DNA from: Trematomus loennbergii
Lineage: Eukaryota > Chordata > Actinopteri > Perciformes > Nototheniidae
Direction of reading: 5' to 3'
NCBI GenBank assembly: GCA_012861695.1
Contig: JAAOOA010000399.1
Location: 8,862,147 to 8,926,146 of the forward strand
Length of the DNA stretch: 64,000 bases
Part shown: positions 24,342 to 37,272 of the stretch, in pieces
How positions within the stretch are numbered: position 1 is the first letter of the stretch
How the letters are laid out: every line of letters starts with the position of its first letter
Translations under genes and position numbers: made by a program
Notes under the pieces: model-generated
Told to the model about the DNA's origin: nothing
Seen by the model: the letters and a program-made list of their open reading frames with translations, nothing else
Database searches by the model: none

Positions 24342-25561
24342 CTGAAATATAAGATTGACGTTTTACAACCAAATATAGAAAGGAAGAGAAGACGCAGAGC
24401 CGTTGCATGCAGATTTCACAACATGATTTGAGGAATTCACATCGGCTAAAGAGACAGGAGAGTACATCACATGCAGATTTTCGCAGGAATCCACCGATAG
24501 AGATTTTTTGTTTTTTCATTTGGTTCAATTACACATTCACAGAATCGTTTGTACATTATCATGCAAATCGAACGTCATTGTTTTCTTCATGCAGTCGGCA
24601 GTTTGCTTACTTTGGACTTGACTTTGACTTGCTCTTGCCCTGTAACAAAGTTGACACCTTGGTTAGGCCCAACACTCCTTGAGCTCAATGAGGAGGAGAC
24701 CACTGATACGGTTTAATGCTATTACATGACCGACAGAGGGCGCCATGTCACAGTGAAATCTAAAAGTGCCCAACGTCAGTGCTTATAAAATGCCATTAGT
24801 CAAAAGCAGATCTTATTTTACCTTTGGTTTGTCTGACTTAGGTATGAACTCTGGGGCGTCTGGGAGCAGGGTGCTGGACAGGGAGTCCAGGACAGCGCCA
24901 GCCATTGGCTAGGAAAGAATGATAAATAAGGAAAATGATAAACAAACACAACAAACCAAACTAATAATACAGTTGTTTAAGATTGCTGCATAAATTAAAA
25001 TCCAGCTAGCCATCTTCAATTGCTAATTTCATTCGGGAACAACTATTGCATACACTATTCCCTACATTGCTTGATATTATGAATTTTTCACTTTTTTTGA
25101 TAATCCTTTATACACTTTGGAAATATTATCTTTGTAACATGTCAAAAAAGCACATTTAATTACATTTAATTGATAAAGTTTGTATCCAAAAACAGCAGAA
25201 AATGCAAAAAGTCTGGTGCAGTACAGAAATATGACAGCACACCACATTGTACTTTAACAGCAAACATTAAGATTTCCAGAGAAGGAGGAACTATAAATGC
25301 AAATATTATAAATAACAGTGTATTTCCCGTGCTACCTTCAGAGGCTTTGAGTCCAGCACAGGAGGTTCCAGCTTTGTTGTGGCAGCGCCTGAAGCGACGG
25401 GTGCTACAGGTAGAGAGGCAGCAGCAGAGAAGTCACTGGACAGCAGGTCCAACGCTGTCTTATCATCCATAGACTTCTGCAGAGAGACAGGAAGTGCATG
25501 TGGTTTATACACAGTGAACTTTACACCATTTAACAGTGCTCGACTGTCTACTGTCATATTC

Positions 25562-25599
<38 letters not shown>

Positions 25600-28500
25600 C
25601 GTGTACGTGTACGTGTACGTGTACGTGTACGTGTACGTGTACGTGTACGTGTATGTGTATGTGCATTCCTACCCCCTTAGGTTTTGGTTTTGCAGGTACT
25701 TTTCCAATATCCTTTAAAACAACATTGGTAAACATTAGACTAATAGTAATATTACTACAAGCTGTAAAAATCATATATCATGCATATCACAGTAGATATT
25801 CAAATCAACAAACCCACATAGTTCTGTTTTAAAGCTTAAGGTAGTTAAGGTAGGGACAATGTGTCTTCTTTATTACATCCTCTATTTTATAACTAAATAA
25901 TATGTCACTGTTGTTTCAGCATGAACTTTAAAACAAGAATATAGAAATGATCATATTTCTAAAACATGCACTAATACTTTGAATTATGCTCCAGCAGCTG
26001 CTTACTAAACCTAAATTGTTAATCAACCAGGCTGATGGGCTCTACTAAGTGGAAAAGTCCCACATTTAAATGAGATTTAGTCTCTGGGATACACATGTCT
26101 GTTGAAAATGTAATGGCAAACAATCATACAGGTCTTTAGATATTTCAGTCTGGATGAAACACTCAACACTTGGCTAAAAAAAAATGAAGCCTTTGTTAAG
26201 GCGAGCAAGTTAGCAACATAAATATGCTACAGGAAGATGGACACCTATAGAATTCCTCAGAGGCCAATATGAAACAAATTCTGGTGACTTTTTCTAATGT
26301 TTATGGCTTTAAAGAAAATCCAAGTTAGCTTATTTTACTTATTCCATTTGTTAAAACAAGTAGACAAGTTATGGCCTGTCATAGAAAAGTTATTTTGTGT
26401 CTGAATTATTGTCAGTGTTTGTTACTGTAGTACTAATTCTGACCACAAGAGGCTGAAGGGCAACATTACCCATGTTCTAAAATAGTAAAAATACATAGTT
26501 TTCTTACAAGTTAGGTTTTCATTTCTCCATGCATTTTAAACACATATTGTGTGAGAGCCAGTCACTAACTTTCAAACCAAGAACTTCAGGCTTCGATAGT
26601 TGATCAATATATACATGTTTCCCTACTGGCCTCTCAAGGCTTCCGTACACAACAGAAACAAAGGGAGATATAAGACTGTTTTTTACCCCAGTGGGTCGAT
26701 ACTCTGGTGGCAACGTGTCTCTCTCCCCCATCTTAATCAGCCTTTCTTCTTTCAGCTTCTCCTCCTGCAAAAACAAATTAAAATACAGATTACAATCAGA
26801 ACAGCTGAAGTGACTGGTCGACAAATAACAAATCATTCTCTCTCATGTTGGCTGTGCTCTTGAAGGCATTATTACATTGACGAGGTCTTTGGTAGGAACT
26901 GGGGCGGGCATAGGGACGGGTGTGATGTCCTTCAAGGTGTCTGACAGAGCATCCAGGGCCTCCAGGGCCTCCAGGGCATTGTCTGCTCCTGCGGCCAGCT
27001 GAGGGCACAAACACAGACAAAAACATTCCGATCATGTTACTGCAGGGATTAAGAGAGTCCAAAAAAGGCTTGAGATGTACTCGTGCTGTGTTTACATCTG
27101 CGGCAGATTCTGTGGGAGCACATGCAGAGGACTTCACCGTCGAAGCAGCCGAGGAGGAAACAAATTCTTCCGCCAAGGCGTCCAGAGCAAAGTCTGCAGA
27201 GGGCTGAAGGAGTGACAAATATAGGGTGTTTAATTTCTATAGGACTTTTCAATGCATAGAGGTATCCTTGCATCACATTGTATTCTTTAGAGCTACATTA
27301 ACCAGTGCTGGATCCAGTGTGTACCTGTGCAGGGGGGGCTGAGGGGGTGATGACAGGAGCCTGGACCACAGGAGCGGATGAGGAGAACGCAAAGTCTCCA
27401 GATAAAAAGTCCAGAGCATCACCAGTGTTGATGGAGGGCTGCAGGACGAGGGGAAAATGTAGGAAAAAGATGATTAAAGTATGATATTGGGAGATAGATA
27501 TAAGTTGAAATAAGGGTGAGATGTCTGATTTATCAATACTAACAAGGTAAAGAGTGTAACCTATCATTTAAAAAATATATTGCAGACGTTCATTTTTCTC
27601 ACCTCAGGTTTAGGAGCAGGCCGTTTTTTGCATTCCTCCTCATTGAACCTGTATTCTGGAGGAATGGAGTCATCCCTCTCTCCTACAAACACACCCTTCT
27701 TCTTTGTGTTTGTCCTCCTGTGAAACAAGTTAAAGAAAAAATTGGGGTCATTATTTACTACCAGGGCACACACTCAATCCAGTCTGCCCATCTAAACAAA
27801 GAATTAAAAAACATGTATTTATACAGGGAATTGAGCCAGTATGGTCCAAAGTAGGCAAGTTATGTGATTTGCACAAGAAACGATTATAATTGGAGTTAGG
27901 TGACCAAACATTTTTACTAAATTAAATGTTTTGATTTCCTGTGGATAATTATTTAATTTATATGTTATTTTATTTGTAACTGCACTGCAGACAGAGTGCT
28001 AAGATAAGATAAGATAAGATAAGATAAGATGGTACTTTATTGATCCCAATTTGGGAAATTGTTTTGGAAATATTGGCATCGAACTTTCAAAAAACATACA
28101 TCTGTTGACCCCTACTATATCTACCATTGATTATGTAACACATGATAAGGCAACACAATCTTGTGGATTAGGTGAAGCAAAAACCACAGTTTGAGTTTTT
28201 CTAATGGGAGTGATTGTGTGTCTGTGAGTGTCCCATACCGAGATGATGTCCTCAGGTCTGAGTTTGGGGAGTTCAGGTTAGGGAGGTCTTTTGGCAGCGT
28301 GTCACTGAGAGCACCGAGAGCATCCAGAGAGAAGGAGTCACCCTGAGGAGACAAGGAGAAGAATATAATGAAACCGTCTTAGAAAAATAGTGAGATAAGT
28401 AAAAGAAGATATACAATGCAAGATAAGGTGGTCCAATGCACAATTTATTTTACTTTGTCTGCAGTTTAGACGCATATAAAAAAATGCATAGTAGTAATAG

Positions 28501-31500
28501 AAGCAATACCTTATCAGTCTTGGGTTTTGGCTGGATGACGTCAACTTTGTTAGGGCGCTCCAGAGGACAAACCGTTCTCTACAGGAACACAGGGACATAC
28601 TTTAGGACATGTAGGTGAAGCCGTGGGGGGGACAGAAAACCCAAGGACAGGCACAAAGAGCCCGCAATACAAAATCATTTCAATTTGTCATATAAACACA
28701 CACACAAACATACAAACACACACACACAAACACAGCAATAGCTTTACCTCTGGTGTCTTTTTCTTGGTTGCAGGAGGGGCAGGTGCCTGAACTCCAGAAG
28801 CTTTGGTTGTAGACACAAAGTCTTCAGAAAGCATATCCAGAGCTGACAAGTCCTCTACTGTGGTCTGAAAAATAAAGACCACAGCTTTCAGCAACGACAA
28901 AGCAAACATATTGATGAGATTGGTATCATTCTTTTTGTATGACTTTTTACCACAAAATGCTACAAACCCTACAGTTTCTGTATGACAGGATCGATGAATA
29001 AAAGTGGAGGGCCCTCACACCCAATGTGTGCTCATGTGTCTGCACGAGGAGCGATGACATCAAACTTTAAATGAATGGCTATCAGTAGATGTATCTGTTT
29101 TCATATTACGCCATCATCAATTTAAAAATTGAAATATGTCCAGTTTGATCAGTAATGTAATTATCAGCCTGATCTGTTCTTTGTGTTAATAAGCAATTGG
29201 GAGAATGCTGACATGCATTATAAACATCATGTTAACGTTGTTAAGGTGTGCATGTTAGCATGCTGATGTTAGCATTTAGCTCAAAGAGCCACTGTGACGA
29301 ATTACAGTCTCACAGAGCTGGGAGCATGACTGTAGCTAATCTACATGCTGCTCTACTGGTAGTTTTTTGATGATGTCCAAATGCTTGGACATCCAGTTCA
29401 TGACATGAACTTTTATCCTTAATGGATAAAACGTATAAATATGAAAAAGTGATTTGGCCAGTCAAAAGCCTGGCTGAACTGTGGTCGCCCAGTTGACTTG
29501 CTGAGGACACACCGCATCAAAAGAAAGTACGTTGGCTTTCTAAAACAACCAACACTGACAGCAGTTGAAAAGAAAACGTGATAATGTATTTTTGTACAAC
29601 TCATAATTTGTTCTGCCTGTCAGAGTAACAGATCCACACTGTACCTGTACAGGAAGAGCAGGAGCCATGACAGCAGGTGGAGGTCCCTGACACACAACCA
29701 AAGTATGCTCAAGTTTCTACACCAGAGATGACATGAAACGTCATATTAATGGATTTCAGTAGCTGTATTTGTTGTTATTTTACATAATCATCGGGTCAAA
29801 TTTCTAATTTGTCCAAATCTTTGGTTTGTCACTGACTTTTTATATCATCATCAGTCTCAGCTGTTCTTTGTGCATAAGCAAATATGAGAATGCAAACATA
29901 AAAATTAACTAGGTCTGTGGATATGCCAAAAAGGCATAAACATCATCATGTAGAGGAATTTAGCATGGGATGTTAGCAATGAGCTCTGAGAGACAGTGTT
30001 CAAAGCTACAGCCTCACTGAATCGCTAGTATGACTGTAGACTCTTTGAAGGGATAACAGATTCTTTTAATTTTTTTTTATTTCATAAATCATAAATCATA
30101 TGTCCGCTGATAAGTGTTTCACACTGTACCACTGCAGGAACAGGAGTGTCGACAGGAGCCATGACAGCAGGTGGAGGTCCGAGACACACAGGCAGTTTGT
30201 AATCAAATGGCTATACCAGAAAACAGAGATGACATCAAGCCTCATATTAATGGTTTTCTGTTGCTGTATTCATTGTCTTTTTACAGATTCATCAGGTCAA
30301 AATTGCAATTTGTCCAAATCTTGGTCTGTGATTAAATATGGATATCATTATCAGTCTCAGCTGTACTTTGTGATGATAAGCAAATGTAGAATGCTGACAT
30401 GCTAAACTAGGACAGTTGATATGCCCAGGAGGCATTATACAGTAAACATCATGTTAGCGTTGTGAGTATGTTAACATGGCAAAGTTAGCATTTAGCTCTG
30501 AGAGCCAGTGTTCCAAAATATAGCCTCTCTCTCCGAGTACTAAAGTGACCATACAGTCGCTAGTATGACTGTAAACTCTTATTTTATATGTGAAAAGAAA
30601 ATGTATTCTGTTTTCATTTTTGCCTAACAATAACAGATCCAAAGTGCACCTTTACAGGAAAAGGAACAGGGGTGTCGAGAGGAGCCTTGACAGCAGGGGG
30701 AGGTCTCTCACACATAACCAAAGTGGGCTCAAGTTTCTACACCAGACAAACAGATGACATTACACTTTATATCAACTGTAGCCGTGTATGTTTGCTTCTT
30801 AAGCTGGTAATCATCCGGTCAAAATGTCAAAATGCCCAATTCTTTGGTTTATGACTGAATAGGGAATATCATTTTGTTGTTTGTGTTGTCACGGTGAGCA
30901 TGTTTGCATGCAAATGTTAGCATTTAGCCGCAAGAACCACTGTTCCAAACTACAGTTTCACAAAGCCGCAAGCAGGACAGCAGACTTATTTGAGTGTCAC
31001 AAATCTGCATGCTGCTTTATTGCTTAGGTCATATACTGTAGCCACAGGTGAAACTGCAGTGGCCGAAAGAGTTGACAGTTGACGAGATAATATGTCATAT
31101 TCTTATATTAGTGTCTGCTCTTAACAGTAACATATCCACACTGTACCTGTAGGAGGAGCTGATGAGGAATCCGTGAAGCCTCCAGACAAAAAGTCCAGAG
31201 CATCAGCAGTACCCATGGTGGGCTGCATGTGGAGGGGAGGAGGGAAACAAAGGAAGGAAAGACAAAATATGTATTAACATATACTGTCATCACATTACGG
31301 TGAAACTATAAGAGCTGTAAACCACATTTGACTCAGTCTCACCTCAGGTTTAGGAACAGGCAGCTTTTTGTGTTCCTCCTTATTAAACCTGTATTCTGGA
31401 GCAATGGAGTCTTCCCTCTCTCCTACAAATACACCCTTCTCCTTCTTGTGTTTGCCCTCCTAAAAAAAAAGTTGAGGAGATAATAATACCCGTTGAGTCT

Positions 31501-34500
31501 TTCTGTGAGAAACTGACACAAATGCTACCGATATGCCAACAGCACAGGTGTCTTCTGGCACGAGCTGCGAGCTCTGTGAGTGTTTGTGCTCCTACCGAGA
31601 CGATGTCCTCAGGTCTGAGTTCGGGAAGTTCAGGTTTTGGCATGTCCGCTGGCAGCGTGTCACTGAGAGCGCTGAAAGCATCCAGAGAGAAGGAGTCACC
31701 CTGAGGAAAAAACAGAGATTGTGCTTTATTGATCTCTCATACATAATTAAAATATCAAAGCAAAAGGTCTCTAGCACACAAAAGGCAACTTGAAGAAACA
31801 CAAAAGATGGATTTTAATTAAGGGGGAACATTTCTTTTTCTCTCACCTGACCACTCTTGAGCTTGTCCTTTCCGGCAGCGGTTTTCTCTACTTCGGCTTT
31901 CTTACCAGCAGGAGGACCGGGACACACGGCAAAATTGGACTCCACTTTCTACACCAGACAAAAAGGGGTGAAATCAAACTTTGTATTAATTTATTGGTTA
32001 TTACACAAAGATATCTGGGTCAAATGTGTTCCGGCAGTGGGTGTGGCCTACATGACAGTTAACTCAAACATTAACCCAAAAAACGTTCTAAACCTGTGTG
32101 TTTTTGGCAATGCTAACACCATGACTCTATGGATGTTTGGTGAACCCCTGACGTTTTCTTGTTGTGCAAGCAGCAGGTCAAAGGTTTACCTGATCCTGAC
32201 AAATATCTCAATATCAACTGGATTGCACAACATTCTGTAAAAAATCCCAAATAATCTCTTGATTTTTCTATTTAGGACATCAGAAGTTCATTATCATTTA
32301 TATTTCCTCAAATACTTGTTTAATGATCGAAAATAAAATATCAACCTCAACTGTACATTTTCATTAAAACCTTGCAAATGAATACATTGATTTGAACGGA
32401 TAAGTAGCACAATGTAAGCTTGAGAGTGTTTAGAAGTGTATTAAATATGAACATTTTAGAGAAAATGCATGTGTTTGTGAAGTAATGAGCATTCAACTGA
32501 CTAAATGATACCTCTAAAGTGCACAAGTAGTTAGAGAGTTTGGAAATAGATGTTTAGATCTTTTTGCTGTTGTTAGACGCAACCCCCATATAGTTATATC
32601 CATCAAACCTTAAAGGCTTGCGAGAAAATATTTGTCGTCATTAATTCAAGGTATCACAGGTTGAGTAATTGGTTTCCAACGGCCATTTTGTGGGTGAATT
32701 ATTACGGAATAGTTATACCTGCTTGATAACAGCATTTTAGCGTTTTTATTGTGAGCATGATTGTAGGAGCCGCATTTAAGTTTGGAACCTTTTATTAATG
32801 CATTTTTCTGTTTCAGTGAGTAGTGCGCTTTGCTCAGGTGAAGGGGGCGGGGCTAACGCTTTAAGTTGGAGGTGCAGGTGTGTGACGGCAGGGCAGCAGG
32901 CAGCAGCAATACCGTCATTAACACGCAAACGCAACTTTAGGCTTAGAGAAGACGGATTATTAGGATCTGCTGTTTAAGTTTACGTTACATACTGTTTTCC
33001 TATTTTGTTTTATGTTTGCTGGAAATAAATGTTGAAAAGCAATCGAAACGTCCAGTGGATTTTTGACTGCGAGTCTGACACTGCTTCCCAGCCCCAAGCT
33101 CTACATGTGGCCAAGAACAAGAACTTTTGAGGTATCAAGTGACAGGACAAACGTTTGCGATTTTGGCCACTACAATGTCATAACAATCATCTTTTTGATG
33201 AACGAAGATGATCAACATTACACTGGATCAGAGATATGTGAGTGTGCTGTACCGTGGCAGTTGCAGCCTCCAGAGAGAAATCATCAGGGATTTTCTCCTG
33301 CATGAATTTGTTAGCAGGAGGACACACAGCCACAACAGGGGCTTTCTGCAACAACCAACAAAGACCACATTAAAGAGATAATGTAAGATACTGTATTCCT
33401 GCAATATTTGTACACTACTTTACTCAAAACATATGCATGTGTGAGATATCCACACTGTACCTGTGCAGGAGGAGCTGATGAGGAGTCCATGAAGTCTCCA
33501 GACAAAAAGTCCAGAGCATCAGCAGTACCCAAGGCGGGCTGTGGGTGAAGGGGACAGTGCAAAAATATATTGTAAATAAATATTCTGCGTTCACTGTATT
33601 TATATCACATTTATACTTTAAAGGCCTCAACGTCAACATCTTCCCACTCTTACCTCAGGTTTTAGAGCAGGCACTTTTTTGAGTTCCTCCTTATTAAACC
33701 TGTATTCTGGAGCAATCGAGTCATCCCTCTCTCCTACAAACACACCCTTCTCCTTCTTGTGTTTGCCCTCCTGTAAAAGTAAAAATGAGAAAAAAAGGGC
33801 ATTGTTGTGTTGTCTGTGTTTAAGTAATTGCATCTGGGTGGAGATACTATTGTGTCTTGACTGTACTGTTTATTAGAGAGTCAGAGATAATATGAGGACG
33901 AGGCGGTGTTGCTGCTTGTGCTCCTACCGAGATGATGTCCTCGGGTCTGAGTTCAGGGAGATCAGGTTTTGGTAAGTCTTCTGGAAGCGTGTCAACGAGA
34001 GCGCTGAGAGCATCTAGAGACATAGAGTCACCCTGGGGAGAGAAACAGAGAAGAAAGTTATTCATCTACTAAAATGTCCCTTTACTACAGAAGAAGACAG
34101 GGACATGGTTTCAAACGATCCACATTAACTCCTGTTAATCTCACCCCATCAGTCTTGGGCTTGGTGTCCACTTTCTTGGTTTTTTTATCAGCAGGAGGAG
34201 CTTTGCATGAAGACACAGGAGGAGCTGCTTTCTATAAAATCCAACAAAGACAACATTGAAGAACAACAACCTTTCTGACCGGTCAAGAAGAAAGAAAAGG
34301 AGGTGTGAACATGCTGTACCGTGGCAGTAGCGGCAGGAAGGCAAGACTCCAGGGAGAAATCATTCTCCATCTTGGCTTTTTTATCAGCTGGAGGAGGACA
34401 TACAGACACAGTAGGAACTGTTGCAGACATTTCAGTCATTACCTGCAACAGAGACACAGCATTAGACAATAGAAGTCTTTGTTCTTTCAAACAGAGACTT

Positions 34501-37228
34501 CAAAGTTAATTTGACAGGATGTGGCGCAAAGTTAGCAGGACCAGCAGATGAGGCTGACGCTGTCAATAAAGTCCTTTTGATGCATATTTCAATAAGAAAA
34601 GAGCAATTTGTTAGACTGCCTAAAAAGCACAAAGTCTTCAATTGATACTGTTCACAGCAGACATGGCAAACTGGGAATTTTAGTTACAGACTTTTGCCAT
34701 TTAGGCAACGAGGTGTAAAGGTGGAGAATGGACTAGCAGCTGAGTGCTACGTGTTTAAAGACTCTGACCTCTTGCTTCTTGGGTGCAGCTGGAGCGGCTG
34801 GAGACGTAAATCCAAATGAAAGAGAGTCCAGGGCCTCGTCCGTGCTCAGTGGTTTCTAAAATGGATACAGGTGGTTACAGACAATGCAAATAACAACACA
34901 ATACCGGCAAGATTCTTTAAAATAGTGGAATAGCTCCAAATGATATTCTATCACAGCCACATGATCCTCCACTAGAGGGCATGCCTCGCCAAGTCAAATG
35001 CAAACAAAAGAGCAAAATAATAAAAACCAGACCAACAGAGTGTTTAGGAAAAGTACGGACACACCCTTTGCATTCCATGGAGACTAAATAATGAAAAACC
35101 CACTTGTGACACATACAACTGTTTCGATTTAGCATCAAATATGATAAACATTTAAACTAAAAACACAAAACTCACATTGGAGGAAAGTATCTTGCTGAGA
35201 ACTGATCATGAAACACACAGCTAAAGAAGCCTCTGGCAATATGAGATGCGAAGTGGGAGTACGCTGTGAAGACTGGGTGTGTTGATGGTGTGTAAATAGT
35301 AACCTCCATATGGGCGGATATCAAAGTGTGTGACAGATGTATCAGTTTGTGAGCTGTCGTGCGTGTTTGGGTTTGGTCGGACAAGAATCAACGAGCTTGA
35401 ATAGAGAAGGTGGGTCTGAGCTGTTTGCTGAGACAACCCGCCCGCCATTCAATGCAACATTCCCCACTCTAGAGGAACCAGGAGATCCTACAGTGGAAAC
35501 AGAGCTTCCTGAATGTGTGTGCAACGTAAGTGTATACTCACTGTAACAAAATGTGCGTAATGCAGGACGTTGTGACTCCACTAAATATGAGTTAGAAAAG
35601 ATTCACTTACAGGAACATCCTTTGGCTTGTAATCTGCAGGAACTGGAGACTAGAAGAAAAACAGAATTCATATTTAGATTCTGACATAACTCCGGGAGTC
35701 AATATTTACTGACTTAAAGGTTTAGTTCTCCAAACAAAAAAATCCTCCGAAATGATCAAATGGTCCTCAGATTGTTTTGATTTGATGTGCTCAGTATTAA
35801 CCTGAGTAGTATTAACTAACCCTAACCCTAAATTCTGGCCTCGAGGGCTGAATATCATTTAAATTTAAAATACAATACGTTTGCCAATATGTTACATGAC
35901 TCGTTGGCTAGATAAAATAAGGTAAAATAAATCAAATGTATTTAAAAGGTATAATATTATGTTTATTTCGAGGTTCAAACTTGTATTTTGGGTTTCTACT
36001 TGAACATATCAACATGCTATAATAATCAAAAAGCTCATTATTTTCCTTTTACCGTCCATATTATTATAGCTGTATTCACCCTCTGTTAGGGAATCATTTG
36101 CTTAGGTATTCAACCTTTGACACAGCTCATCATTTTCTCTCTTCACTGTCTCCTTTCTCATGGCATAGGTCTACGGCCTTGGGTATTGCTGCTATCTCTC
36201 TTAAGGAGGGGCAGCTGGGCGCATTGTTGTTGCCAGCTTATGACCGAGCACAAGCTGACATGAGATAGTTTATTGTTCAGGGATATCTAGAAGCCCTTCT
36301 TTTTAGGAACGTAGGTTCCCTGGCGCACATTCTTTTCTATGGACGAGAGCTCTAGTTAGATTCAGGGTCCATATTTGTTTAGTCTATCTATTGAAGAATG
36401 TTGATTATTACACTCCGAACTAGTTAAAACCTCGAGCTACAGAAGAGTTCTTCAGAATTGATTGTGGCATCTCAACCGTGTGGTCAAACCGTGGCCCGTG
36501 ACATGTCTTGTGAATTCTCCGGCCGAAGCTCCAAATAAACCGTCAGTGTTTGCATTCAAAGCTCCAGCTCTCCTCGTGTCTCTCTGAGTCCTGACTCCAA
36601 TTGCTTCAGAAGTTTCCCCCACACCCTCTGCCTGAAACGCTCAGTTTTAGCGCCCATCTCTTTAAGACTCCATCCAATAAAATCCCAATCTGCTCTGATG
36701 TGTTGATGGGGGAAATTGCAAAGATATTTCTCAAACTGTAGATGAGATACTCAGAAGGAGGCCTGGAACTTTTTCATTTTAGAATGAGTAAACTAGATTA
36801 TGAAACAGACTTTTGATACCATCTCTGATTTCTTGATAGTTTTTTGAAAGTGCATAATGCATATTTCGTAACCAAAAATGTACAATGTTTGACCCTTATC
36901 ATCTCTGCCCAATTCAATCAAGGGGATTTGAGTTATGTTTGGCTGCTTGCAGCATTGTCTCCATTACTCTAGATAATCAGTAAGTCAATGAGGTCTGTCA
37001 ATGGGACAACAAAAACACTCCACAAGCTTATTAGTAAACCAGAAGACGTGATGAAGAGGATGGGACAACTGACCATATCATCAAATCTGTAGCCTGGAGG
37101 CAGCGTGCTGTCTCTTTCTCCGCATTTCTGACCCGTCTCGGAGATGATGTTATGCTGTGACACATGCAACACAGTTACTCAAAGCAGAGCCATGCAGCAG
37201 CTCCGTGTTATCATATACCTGCTCAGAT

Positions 37229-37272
<44 letters not shown>

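Larger units (their letters stand above)
29050..31140. repeat. Degenerate ~500-600-bp exon-intron repeat array in cast
   Basis: Four blocks (about 29107, 29779, 30280 and 30808) share the order TCATC..GTCAAA, GTCCAAATC, ATCAGTCTCAGCTGT.CTTTGTG, AGCATTTAGC, and an ACAG.TTCACA segment. Three amplified linker exons lie between them. Part of the intronic motif resembles a dispersed teleost repeat. Confidence 0.65.

Noticed and set aside
35814..35832. CTAACCCTAACCCTAAA, telomere-like
   Set aside because: Only about two and a half units; chance or a tiny interstitial remnant, no array.
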